Below, piece by piece: positions 29,218 to 41,300 of a stretch of DNA of 64,000 bases. This stretch comes from Janthinobacterium fluminis. GTDB lineage: Bacteria > Pseudomonadota > Gammaproteobacteria > Burkholderiales > Burkholderiaceae_D. Position 1 is the first letter of the stretch. Each line of letters starts with the position of its first letter. The notes under the pieces are model-generated. The model made no database searches and was not told the DNA's origin. It worked only from the letters and a program-made list of their open reading frames with translations. The DNA lies in NCBI RefSeq assembly GCF_028595325.1, contig NZ_JAQQXR010000002.1:595676-659675 (forward strand), read 5' to 3'. The position numbers were made by a program, and so were the translations under genes.

Positions 29218-29257
29218 AAAAAAAATCTTGCACGTTTTGAGTGGCGCCGTTCGTCAT
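29218..29257 (+). promoter_or_regulatory. Candidate ECF promoter of the exoprotein gene
   Basis: An A-tract (29218-29225), TGCA (29229-29232) and CGCCGTTCGTCAT (29245-29257) repeat the arrangement upstream of the anti-sigma gene. Twelve of 13 bases match. A start near 29264 would place the ATG at 29333 about 70 nt downstream. Confidence 0.5.
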
Positions 29258-29332
29258 AGCCTCAACGGGGGGCTGGTCCGCGCGGGGCGGACGGCCGATT
29301 CGGCATCGACTCAACTACTGGCGGACATTTCA

Positions 29333-32300
29333 ATGAATACATGCGGGCGCAGCGGCAAACAACGGTCATCCATCCAGGCGCTTGACGGCCCGTTCCGGCT
29401 GGCGCCGCTGGCGCAGGCGGTGGCCCTGATGCTCGTCGCCGGCGGCGCGATGGTCGACGTGCGCGCCCAGCAGGCGTTCAGCGGCGCCTGGTTCGCCGCC
29501 AAGGGCGCCGTGCAGAACGCCGCCGGCGCCTCCGGCCGGCTGCCCGGCGGCCAGCCCCTGCCGGGCCAGGCCGGGCCGCTGGCCCAGCAGCAAAAAGCCG
29601 GCGAGCAGTTGCAGCGTTCCCTGAACAATCTGAACCTGGCCGCGCGCGGCATCGCCGCCCAGCAGGCGGCGCAGGCGGCGGCCCGGCTGGCCGCGACGGG
29701 CGGCCCGGCCGTGCCGGATGGCCTGGCCGACGGCGGCCTGAAGGTCGACACGAATGCCCTGACGGCCGGCTGGATCAACGCCGGCGCGCCGGTGCAGAGC
29801 GTCGCCGGCGGCAAGACCACCGTCAGCATCGGGCAAACGGCCGACAAGGCCATCCTGAACTGGGAAAGCTTCAACGTCGGCCGCGACACCACCGTCGCCT
29901 TCGTCCAGCAGAAGGACTGGGCGCTGCTCAACAAGGTCAACGACCCGTCCGCCCGCCCCAGCCAGATACAGGGCCAGATCAAGGCCGACGGCACGGTCAT
30001 GCTGGTCAACCGCAACGGCGTCGTCTTCCACGGCAGCAGCCAGGTGAATACCCGCAACCTGCTCGTCTCGACGGCCGCCATCGGCGACGCGCAATTCCGC
30101 GACAAGGGCCTGTACGTCGACACGGCCGGCAGCCAGCCCACCTTCAGCGACGCGCTCGGCAAGGTCGAGGTCCAGGCCGGCGCGCAGATCGCCACGGCCG
30201 CGCCGAAGTCCGTCACCGAGGGCGGCGGCTACGTGCTGCTGATGGGCGCGGAGGTGCACAACGCCGGCGCGATCCAGACGCCGAACGGCCAGACCGTGCT
30301 GGCCGCCGGCGACAGCTTCAGCATCCGCCGCGGCGTCGGCAGCGGCGGCAACCTGACCTCCACCACGCGCGGCAACGAGGTGCTGGCCAACGCCGGCGGC
30401 GCGGCCGGCGCCGTCGCCAACACGGGCCTGATCCAGGCAGCCACCGGCGACGTCACGCTGGCCGGCCGCGACGTCGTCCAGGATGGCGTCGTCCTGAGCA
30501 GCACCTCGGTGAACACCCGCGGCACCGTCCACCTGAACGGCGCCGCCAGCGTCACGCTGGGCCAGCGCGCCCGCACCGCCATCCTGCTCGACGGCGCCGA
30601 CGCCACGGCGCTGGACAGCCAGCGCGCCGGCCTGCAGACGCCGTTGAACGCCGGTGCCGGCGACATCGAGGCCGCCGGCGCCGACCGCCGCGACCAGTCG
30701 CGCATCGACGTCGCCAGCGGCGGCACGGTCGACTTCCAGGGCGGCTCGCTGACGCTGGCCACCGGCGGCCAGCTGGCCGTCAGCGCCGCCCGCCGCAGCC
30801 TGCTGCGCGACGGCGCCGTCGTCGACGTCTCGGGCGCCGTCGGCGTCAAGTTGGCGATGGATGGGAACAGCGTCAAGGTGAATATCCAGGGCAATGAGCA
30901 GCGCGACTCGCCGCTCAACCGCGACAGCAAGAACCTCAACAGCAGCGACGCCTGGGTCGACGTGCGCGACCTCGTCTACGTCCCGGCCGGCACCAACGGC
31001 TACGCCAGCGACCGCTGGTACACGGCCGGCGGCTTGCTGGAAGTGGGCGGCTACCTGGGCACGGCCGGCCACCGCATCGGCGAGTGGATGGCGCTGGGCG
31101 GCACGGTCGGCTTCGCCGGCGGCGACCTCGTCACCCAGCGGGGATCGCTGATCAACCTGTCCGGCGGCACGCTGGACGTGCAAAGCGGCGCGGTCAGGCA
31201 GAGCTGGCTGAAGGGCGCCGACGGCCGCCTGCATGAGGTGTCGAAGGCGTCCGGCGACTTGCCATACACGGGGCTGTATAAAGGTTACGAGGAAGTGCAT
31301 GCGCGCTGGGGCGACAAGGCCAGCGCCCATTACGCCAATCCGCTGATCGCGCCGCAGAGCCGCCTGGAGAACGGCTATACGGTGGGACGCGACGCCGGCA
31401 CGCTGCTCGTCTCGACCAAAAACGCGGTGCTGGAGGGCGAGGTCGCCAGCGCCACCTTCCAGGGCGAGCGCCAGACGCAGGCGGCGCAGGCCGGGCTGGA
31501 CGGCTACAAGCAGTCGCAGAAGGCGGTGGCCCGGGGCGGCCAGTTGGTCGTCGGCAGTTACACCCCTTACTTCCTGAAGAACAGCGGCGTGCTGCAGCAT
31601 GCGCTGGGCGCCGATGCCGGCACGCTCAAGCACGTCGTGCTGGGCGCGGGGCAGGAGCGCGTCGCCGCCGGGCTGGATCTGGACACGGCCCTGCCGGCCG
31701 AGCGCCAGGGCCGCCTGTTCCTCGACACGGAGCAGTTGAACGGCTTTCAACTCGGCGCCATCAAAATTGCCGCCAGCGGCAAGATCGAGGTCAACGCCAG
31801 GCTGCAAACGGCGGCCGGCGGCAACATCACCCTGTATGGCCAGCAGGTGGCGGTCGAGGCCGACCTGACGGCCCGCGCCGGCAGTATCGAGCTGGGCAAT
31901 GTGCTGCGCCAGATCGGCTCCGGCGGCGTCGTCGATTTGCCCGTCAACAGGAGCGCGCCGGCCGGCAGCGTCAGCGTGGCCGGCGGCGTGGCCCTGGACG
32001 CCAGCGGTTTGTGGAGCGCGCCGGGACTGAACCAGGACGACGGCGCGGCCCTGCCGTATCTGAACGGCGGCCGCGTGTCGCTGCGCAGCGGCGGCAGCGT
32101 GCGCCTGGCCGAAGGCAGCCTGGTCGATGTCGCCTCGGGCGGCGCGCTGCTGGCCAACGGCAAGCGACAGGGCGGCAGGGGCGGCGACGTCAACCTGCAC
32201 GCGCAGGCCCAGGGCGGCGCCGGCACGGCTGCGCTGGTGTTCGAGGGCGCGCTGCGCGGCTATGGCGTGAACGGCGGCGGCACACTGTCGCTGCAGGCCG

Positions 32301-35300
32301 GCAAGGTGCTGATCGGCGCCGCCGCCGGGGCGGCGGAAGCGGACACGCTGGCGCTGGCCCGCGATTTCTTTTCCAAGGGTTTTTCGGCATACGAGGTGGC
32401 CGGCACGCGCGGTCTGAGCGTGGCCGAGGGCGCCGTCGTCGACGTAGACATGCCGGTTTACCGCTTCGACGCCGGCGCGCGTCCGTCCGCCGCGCCGGCG
32501 TTGTGGACGCCGTCGCTGTACCAGGACGATGCGCTCAAGGGTGTGCTGACGCAGCGCAGGGGCGCGAGCCTGAGCCTGCAGGCCGGTTCGCGCCTGTCGG
32601 TCCCGGCGGACATCGCGACCGTGCAGGCGTCGATAGGCAAGGGCGCGGTGATCAATGTCGATGCGGGCCAGTCCATCGAGGTGCGCAGCATCGGCCAGTT
32701 GAACGTGGACGGCACGCTGAACGCCTGGGGCGGCAAGATCAAGCTGGCCACCCTGCCTTTGTTGGCGGGCACGCAGGGGGTGTGGCAGCCAGCCAGCCTG
32801 GGGCGCTCGATCCTGGTCGGCGAACATGCGCGTCTGGATGTGGCCGCGCGCGGCCAGCGTTACGGCCAGGTGCGCGACGGCGGCAGCATTGTCGTCGGCG
32901 GCGAGATCGACCGCGCCACGGGCAAGACGACGGCCTCCGAGCTGTTCATCGTCGTGCGCGAGGGCGCCGTGCTGGACGCGTCCGGCGCGCAGGCCACGCT
33001 GGACTTGCCGGGGCAGGGCGGCCGCGTCGTCGCCAGCAACGGCGGCAGCATTGCGCTGGCCTCCGGCAGCGGCTTCTATCTGGACGGCGCCCTCAGGGCC
33101 GACGCCGGCGGCAAGGGCGCGGCGGGCGGCACGCTGGCCGTGGCGCTGGACGCGCTCATCTACGACAGCGGCGCGCCGCAGCAGGTGCGCCGGGCCCGCG
33201 AGCTGGTCCTGGGCCAGCGGCGCGGCGCCGCCGCCGACGCGGCGGCCAGCCTGGCGTATGGCCAGGCCCGCCTTGGCGCGGACCAGGTCAAGGCGGGCGG
33301 CTTCGACAATCTGTCCTTGCTGAGCAAGGGCGCGCTCAGCGTTGACGGCGACCTTGCGCTGTCGCTGGGCCAGAGCCTGAACCTGTACGCCGGCGCCTAC
33401 GCGCTGGCCGACGGCGCCGCGGCCGGCAGCCGCGCCACGCTGGCCGCGCCGTCCGTGCGCCTGGCCGGCGTGGCCGTCGACAAGCTGGAGGATGGGCAGT
33501 TTTCATCGGCCGTCCGCGGCGGCGTTTCCCGCCAGGCGCCGGCCGGCCTGCTGCGCGTCGAGGCGGCCAATGTGCTCGACCTGCGCGACGAAGTCGGCTT
33601 CGGCACGCAGGGCGCCATCCCGGCGTTGGGGGGCGGCCAGCAACAGCTCGACCGGCGCGCCTTCGAGCGCGTGGAATTGCTCAGCCAGGGCGACATCCGC
33701 TTCCTGGCCGCCGCGGGCAAGGGCGTCAACACCCTCGTCAGCACGCCGGCCGACCTGCATCTGGCGGCGGCGCAGCTCTATCCGGCGACGGGCGCCGTCG
33801 CCACCGTGCAGGCCGGTTACGTGGGGGGGAACCTCGACTACGACCCGGCGCGCACGCTGAGCATAGGCCGCAGCGGCGCCGCCGAGCCGGCCGCGCCGTA
33901 TTCCGCGTTCGGCAACCTGACGCTGGGCGCGGCCGTCATCGAACAGGGCGGCGTGCTGCGTGCGCCGCTGGGCGCCATCGCGCTGGGCACGGAGTCGGGC
34001 GGCGTGCGCACGACGAAGGCGCTGCGCCTGCTGCCGGGCAGCGTCAGCTCGGTTAGCGGCGCCGGCCTGGCGCTGCCGTATGGCGGCACCATCGACGGCG
34101 TCAGCTGGCAGTACGACGGCGCGCAGGTCGAGCTGCTGGGCGTTGGCGGCACGGGGCAGGGAAACAACCTGAGACAGGGGCTGAGCCTGATTTCCCGCGC
34201 CGTGGACGTGCGCGACGGCGCCGTGCTGGACTTGTCCGGCGGCGGCGCCTTGCTGGGCGCCGCCTTCGTCTCCGGGCGCGGCGGCTCCATCGACGCGCGC
34301 TACCATCCGCTGGTGCAGAACGGCGCGAACGGCGGCTTCACGACGCCCGGACTGGCCAGCAACCCCGTGTACGCCATCGTCCCCGGCGTCCAGGTGGGCG
34401 TCGCGCCGGCCGGCGGCGCCTCCGAGGCGCTGGCGGGCCAGCAGGTCAGCATCGGCGCCGGCGTGCCCGGTCTGGCGGCGGGCACCTACACGCTGCTGCC
34501 GTCGACCTATGCCCTGCTGCCGGGCGCCTTCCGCGTCGAGATCAACGGCAAGGCCGGCGCGGCCGCGGCCGGCCCCGCCGCAGTCATGCGCAACGGTTCC
34601 TGGAGCACCTCGGGCCAGTTGTCGGTGGCCCGCACGGACATCGCCGACGCGCTGCCCAGCCGGCTCATCGTCACGCCGGCCGCCGTGCTGCGCAGCTATG
34701 CGCAATACAATGAAACGGGCTACGCCGACTTCGTCCGCGCCGACGCGGCGCGCCGCGGCGTGCCGCGCGCGGCGCTGGAGGCGGACGCCAAGACGCTGGC
34801 GCTGCGTCTGCTGCCGGGCAATGCCGCGCCGCTGGATTTCGAATACGCCGGCAAGACCAGGTTCCAGGCCGGCGCCGGCGGTTTCGGCGGCACCTTCGCC
34901 GTCATCGGCAGCTCGAACATGGCGATCGAGGTGCTGGCCGGCGGCGCCCGCGCCAGCGCCCTGCCGAATACGGTGTCGCTGCGCGCCAACGACCTCAACG
35001 CCGTCGGCGCCAGCCGCCTGGCGGTGGGCGCGCGCCCCTGGGTTTCCTATGGCCAGGGCGGCAATTACGTGCGCTTCGGCGATTATGTGGAGGCGGCGGG
35101 CACGGTGTCGCTGCGCCAGGGCGCGACGCTGTCGGCGCCCGAGGTGTTCCTCGTCAGCGGCGGCGCCGCCGGCGCCATCGAGGTCGAGCAGGGCGCCGCG
35201 ATCAACACGCTGGGCCGCGGCAAGGCCGCCTACGATTCCGCCGACGGCTTCGTCTACCAGCCCAGCTACCGCAGCGTGCTGGCCGTCTCCAACGCCCGCC

Positions 35301-38300
35301 TGCAGATGCTGGCGCCCGAAACCGACGGCTCCAGCGCGCCGGGCCGCATCCTGGTCGGCCAATGCGCGCCGCCGGCCTGCGCCGGCGACACCGCGCTGTA
35401 CTCGGAGGGCACGATCGCCTTCGCCACCAACAACGCCTTCGAGCTGCGCGACGCCGTGCGCTACGGCACCCGCCACCTGGCCCTGGCCGTGGGCGGCATC
35501 AACGTCGGCGGCGCCGAGGCGCTGGCCGCGGCGGCGGCCCGCCAGGCCCTGCCCGCCGGCCTGACGCTGAACCAGCGCATCATGGACAGGCTGCTGCGCG
35601 GCGACACCGGCGCCGGCGCCCCGGCGCTGGAATCGCTGTCGCTGACGGCGGCCGGCTCGCTCAATTTCTACGGCGACACCAGCCTCAGCACGCTCGACGC
35701 CAGCGGCAAGTCCGTGCTGGAGCGGCTGGTGCTGACGACGCCGGCCATCTACGGCCACGGCGGCGGCGCCGACGTGGCGCGCATCCAGACCGGCACGCTG
35801 GTCTGGAACGGCGCGGCGGCCGCGCCGGCCGGCGTCGTCGCCGGCGGCGCCGGCACCGGCGGCGGCAGCCTGGCCATCCAGGCGCAACGCATCGAATTCG
35901 GCTACGGCCCGTACACGCAGCCGGACGGCGTGGCCGACGCCGCCCGCCTGACCCTGGGCTTCGCCAGCGTCGACCTCAGCGCCAGCGAGCGCATCACCGC
36001 CAACCACAAGGGCAGCCTGGCCGTCTACCAGCGCCAGGACGGCTACGAGGCCGGCAAGGGCTTCCAGTACAGCGGCGGCCAGTTGAACATCAGCGCGCCG
36101 CTGCTGACCGGCGCGGCCGGCTCCGTCAACCGCATCGGCGCCGGCGGCGCGATCCGCGTCACGGGCGCGCCGGGCGGCGCGGCGGCCCCGGCCGGCGCCG
36201 CCGGCGAGGCGCTGGGCGCGGAACTGGCGCTGTCCGGCGCCAGCATCGCCGTCGACAGCGCCGTGGTGCTGCCGAGCGGCAAGCTGACGCTCAGCGCCAA
36301 GGGCGACCTGAGCTTGGGCGCGGCCGCCCGCATCGACGTCTCCGGGCGCAAGCTGACCTTCAACGACGTCGCCAAGTACAGCTGGGGCGGCGAGGTGAAC
36401 CTGGATAGCCGCGCCGGCAACATCCGCCAGGCCGGCGGCGCCGTCATCGACCTGTCGGCGCAGCACAACCAGGGCGGCAGCCTGAAGGTGGTGGCGCTGG
36501 ACGCGGCGGCCGGGCAGGTTGCGCTGGACGGCAGCATACTCGGCGCCGGCAGCGGCCAGTACGATGCCGGCGGCACGCTGCTGTCCTACAAGGCGGGCGC
36601 CGTCGACATCCGCGCCCAGGGCGTGGGCGACTTCGCCGCCCTGAACCGGCGCCTGAACGAGGGCGGCGTGTTCGGCGCGCGCAGCTTCCAGCTGAAGCAG
36701 GGCGACCTGCGCATCGGCGACGAGCTGCGCGCCGGCGCCGTCAACGTCTCGCTCGACAATGGCAGCCTGACCGTGGCCGGCACCATCGCCGCCGGCGGCG
36801 AACGGGTCGGCAGCATCCGCCTGGCCGGAAAGCACGGCCTGACCATCGCCGCCACCGGCGTGCTGGACGCCCACGGCACGGTCTTGCGCGTGGATAGTTA
36901 CGGCAAGATCATCGACGCGCCGAACCGCGCCGTGGTCGAGCTCGATTCCGGCACAGGCCAACTGACGCTGGCCGGCGGCGCCCGCATCGACCTGCGCCAC
37001 GGCACGGCGGCGCAGCCGGGCAAGGGGCCGGGCCGGCACGACGGCCAGGCCCGCGGCACGCTGGAGCTGAACGCGCCGCGCCTTGACGCCGCCGACCCCG
37101 GCGCCGGCGACATCGCCATCGACGCCGCCGGCAGCCTGGCCATCCAGGGCGCGCGCGCCATCGCCGTCAACGGCGTGGCCCGCTATACGGACGCGGCCCC
37201 CGGCGCGGCGCCGGCGGCCGGCGGCCGCCCCTACCAATTCATCGACAAGGATTATCTGGACCGCAAGCACGCCGAGAGCGGGCGCTTCATCAACAATGCG
37301 CTGGACAACGCCGGCCTGATGAAGGGCAAGCTGGCCGGCTTGAACAACGCCGCCTACGCCGACGTCTTCCACCTGCGTCCCGGCGTGGCCATCGTCACCG
37401 AGGGCGACCTGGTCGTCAGCGGCGACCTCGACCTGTCCGGCTACCGCTACGCCGGCGTCAACCCGCATGCGCAGCCGGGCGCGGCCCGCGGCTCGGGCGA
37501 AGTGGGCAGCCTGACGCTGCGCGCCGGCGGCAACCTGTCCGTCTACGGCAGCATCAACGACGGCTTCGCGCCGCCGCCGCCCACGCCCGACGACGCCGGC
37601 TGGGTGCTGACGCCGGGCCGCCAGGCTTTCGGCGCCGACGTCGTCGTGCCGGGCGCCGGCGTGGTGCTGGCGGGCGGCAGCCTGTTCCCCTCCGGGAAGA
37701 CGCTGAATTACGCGCTGCCCATCCAGGCGGCCACGCTGCTGCGGGGAACCGTGCTGCCCGTCCAGGGCGCCCTGGCGGCGCCTCTGGAACTGCCCGCCAA
37801 CACGGTGCTGCGGGCCGCCGTGCGCGACGGCGCCGGCAAGGTCGTCTACGCTGCCGGCACGCTGATCGAGCGGGCGGTGACGCTGCCCGAGGGCACGCTG
37901 CTGGACGCCGGCACGCTGCTGCCGAATCCGGCGGCGCTGGCCGCGCTGCGCTGGCCGGCCGGCGTGCCGCTGCCTAGCCTCGGCGGCGCCGCCGCGGCCG
38001 AGGGCGGCGTGCTGCTGGCCGGCGACTTGCCGCTGGAAGTGGGTGCGCTGATCCCCTCGCAAACGGAAGTCAGGCTGCCGGGCGGTGCGCTGTCCGTGCC
38101 CCTGCGCCATCTCAACGGCGCACGCCAGGGCAGCAACTGGGCCGTGGCCGCCATGCTGCCGGAAGGTTCGCAGTCCTGGTCGCTGCGCCTGGTGTCGGGC
38201 GCCGACACGCAGGCGGCCGACCCGCGCGCCCTCAAGCCGGCCCTGTACGGCGACCTGACGCTGGCCGACAACCATTACGCGCTGTACAAAACCTACCAGA

Positions 38301-41300
38301 AGATCATCGGTCCGAGCACGCCCGACCAGTGGGTCGGCGCCTGGTACTGGAGCGAGGGCGCCACCGGGCCGGGGCGCGTGCCGGGCACGCCGGTGCCGGC
38401 GGGCGAGCAGGCAAATTGCCCGGACGCCTGCACCAGCGTCAACTATGTGTGGGGGCCGGTGGGGGCGGACCTGGGTTTCGAGGTCGGCAAGCCGGTCACC
38501 GCGGAATGGGAGGGTTTTTGCGGCGACGAGGGCGTCTGCATCCTGGTTGGCCAGTTCATTCCCGGCAAGCCGGGAGTGGAGACGGATGGCCCGCTGCGGC
38601 AAGTCTCGCCCATTAGCCAGCATTTCAGCGTGCTGCGCACCGGCACGGGCGACCTCGACCTGATCGCCGCCGGCAATATCGCCATGCAGTCGCCGTTCGG
38701 CCTCTACACGGCCGGCACCTCCACCGCCTCGCTGGGCGGCGCCGCCTTCGACCGGCCGCGCGGCCTGGCCGGCGATGGCAAGACGGTGCTCGGCGCCGGC
38801 GGCAAGGACTACGAGGGCCTGGTCGACGAAGCGCCGGGCAGCCAGTACGCGGCCTGGTATCCCGACCACGGCGGCAATGTGCTGGTGCGCGCCGGCGCCA
38901 GCCTGACCGGCGACATCCTCAGCCCGGCACTGCTGGCGGCGCCGGAAAACGGCCGCATCCAGCGCGCCGGCGCCAACCTGGGCAACTGGCTGTGGCGCCA
39001 GGGCACGGGCGCGACGGCCGGCGTGACGCCGCAGCCGACCAGTTGGTGGATCAATTTCGGCACCTATATCAAGGAGGCCGGCGGCGCCAACATCTATTAC
39101 CAGGACAAGGAAAAAATCGACCAGCTGCCGATGCTGGTGGGCTTCACCGGCATCGCCACGCTGGGCGGCGGCAACCTGAGCGTGGAGGTGGGCGGCGACG
39201 CCGGCATGCTGAGCCGGCGCGGCGACCCCGCCGTTGGCGCGGCGCCGCGCAGCCAGGGCCTGGTGCTGGCCGTGGCCGGCAGCGGCCGCGTCACGCCCGA
39301 CGGACAATTGCTGCTGACGGGCGGCGGCGACCTGGACGTGCGCGTCGGCGGCGCGCTGAACCCCGGCCTGGAGGCGCGCGCCATCAACTACCATCGGACG
39401 GGGGAGGGCGGCGCCGCCGCTTACGGCGTGCAGAACCTGAACCTGAACGGCGTGCTGGCCAATCTGCGCGGCGCGCTGCAACTGCAGACGGGCAGCCTGG
39501 GCGGCGTCGCCCTCAACTACGGCGCGCGGGCGCTGTCCAACGACCTCAAGGAAGAGCGCGCCTACGACCCCTTCAAGTCGACGCTGGGCACGGCCAGCGG
39601 CGGCATGACGCTGATGCTGGGCGACGCGGCGGCGCGCCTGAACACGCGCGGCGACCTGGTGCTGGCCGGCGCCGGCGACCCCGGCCGCGTGCCGACCGAG
39701 AACACGCAGGGGTTTTCCTATGGCGGCAAGAACTATGGCGACGGCGCCAACGGCTGGTTCTCGCTGTGGACGGAGCGCACGGCGATCGACCTGCTGGCCG
39801 CCGGCGGCAGCCTGGCGCCCAGCGTGCAGGCGGGCGCCCTCGGCACGGGGGGATCGGCGACGCCCCAGGCCGGCGACAACTATTCGCCGACGGATGGCCG
39901 TTTCCTGCTGCCTTCGCAGTTGCGCGCGGTGGCCGCCAACGGCAGCATCTTCCTGGGCCGCTCCGCGCTGGGCCAGAACGGTCCCTACAACACCGCCTAT
40001 TCGCTGCTGACGGCGCCCTCGGCCAACGCCAGCCTGGAGCTGCTGGCCGGCGATTCCATCTATGCCAGCGGCTATGCGGTGAGCCAGTCGGGCGCCGACC
40101 CGGCGGCCCTGCCGACGCCGTTCAAGCCGGCCTTCATCGGCGTCGACAGGACGAAGGGCGACAGGCCCATCATCGTCAGCAATCTGAGCGGCGACGGGGT
40201 CGCGCCGGGCGGGCTGAGATTTCCCTTGTTCGCCTTCGGGCCGGACAGCGCGTCCGGCGCGGCCGCCGGCACGGCCGGCCCGGCGCGCTTCTACGCGGCG
40301 CAAGGCGACATCGTCGGCCTGCGCAGCGGCGAGGTGCTGCACTTCAGCGGCGGCCACCGCATCGGCCAGCGCTGGTACGAGGGCGCCGGCCCCGTGTGGA
40401 TGACGGCGGGGCGCGACATCGTCAACTCCGGCACGCCGCTGGACCAGCCGACGTCGTTGCCGAGTGTGCTCGGCTACGCGCTCAATGGCGTGGACGGCGG
40501 CGGCGCCAGCAGCGGCAACCTGTTCGTCCACCGGCGGGCCGGCGACGTGTCCCTCGTCTCGGCCGGACGCGACATCCTGTTCAGCAGCTTCCAGGTGGCC
40601 GGCCCCGGCACGCTGGAGCTGACGGCCGGGCGCAACATCCGCATGGACGACAGGGCCGCCGTCAGCAGCATCGGCGCGGTGGTGGCGGGCGACGGCCGGC
40701 CCGGCGCCGACATCGTCATGCAGGCCGGCGTCGGCGCCGCCGGCCCCGCCTACGCGGCCTTTGCGGCGCGCTACCTGGACCCGCTCAACCGGCTCCAGGA
40801 CGGCTTGCCGCTGGCCGGCCAGGCCGGCAAGGTGGCCAAGACCTACGAGGCGGAACTGGCCGCGTGGCTGGGCCAGCGCTATGCTTTCGCCGCCGCGACG
40901 CCGGCGGCGGCGGCCGGCTTCTTCGGCGCGCTGCCGGCCGAGCAGCAGCGCATCTTCCTGCGCCAGGTGTATTTCGCCGAATTGAAGGCCGGCGGCCGCG
41001 AGTACAACGAGGCCGGCGGCGTGCGCTTCGGCAGTTATCTGCGCGGCCGCAACGCCATCGCCGCGCTGTTCCCGGCCGGCGCCGCGGCGGCGCCCGGCGG
41101 CGACATCACGATGTACGGTTCGGCCGGCGTCAACACCCTGTTCGGCGGCGCCATCCAGATGCTCACGCCCGGCGGGCAGCAAGTGTTCGGCGCCGAGGGC
41201 GAGGCGCCCAAGGCCGTGGCCGGCGTGATCCCGGGCGTCATCACCCAGGGCGCCGGGAATGTCGAGTTGTATGCGCGCGACAGCATCCTGCTGGGGCAGA

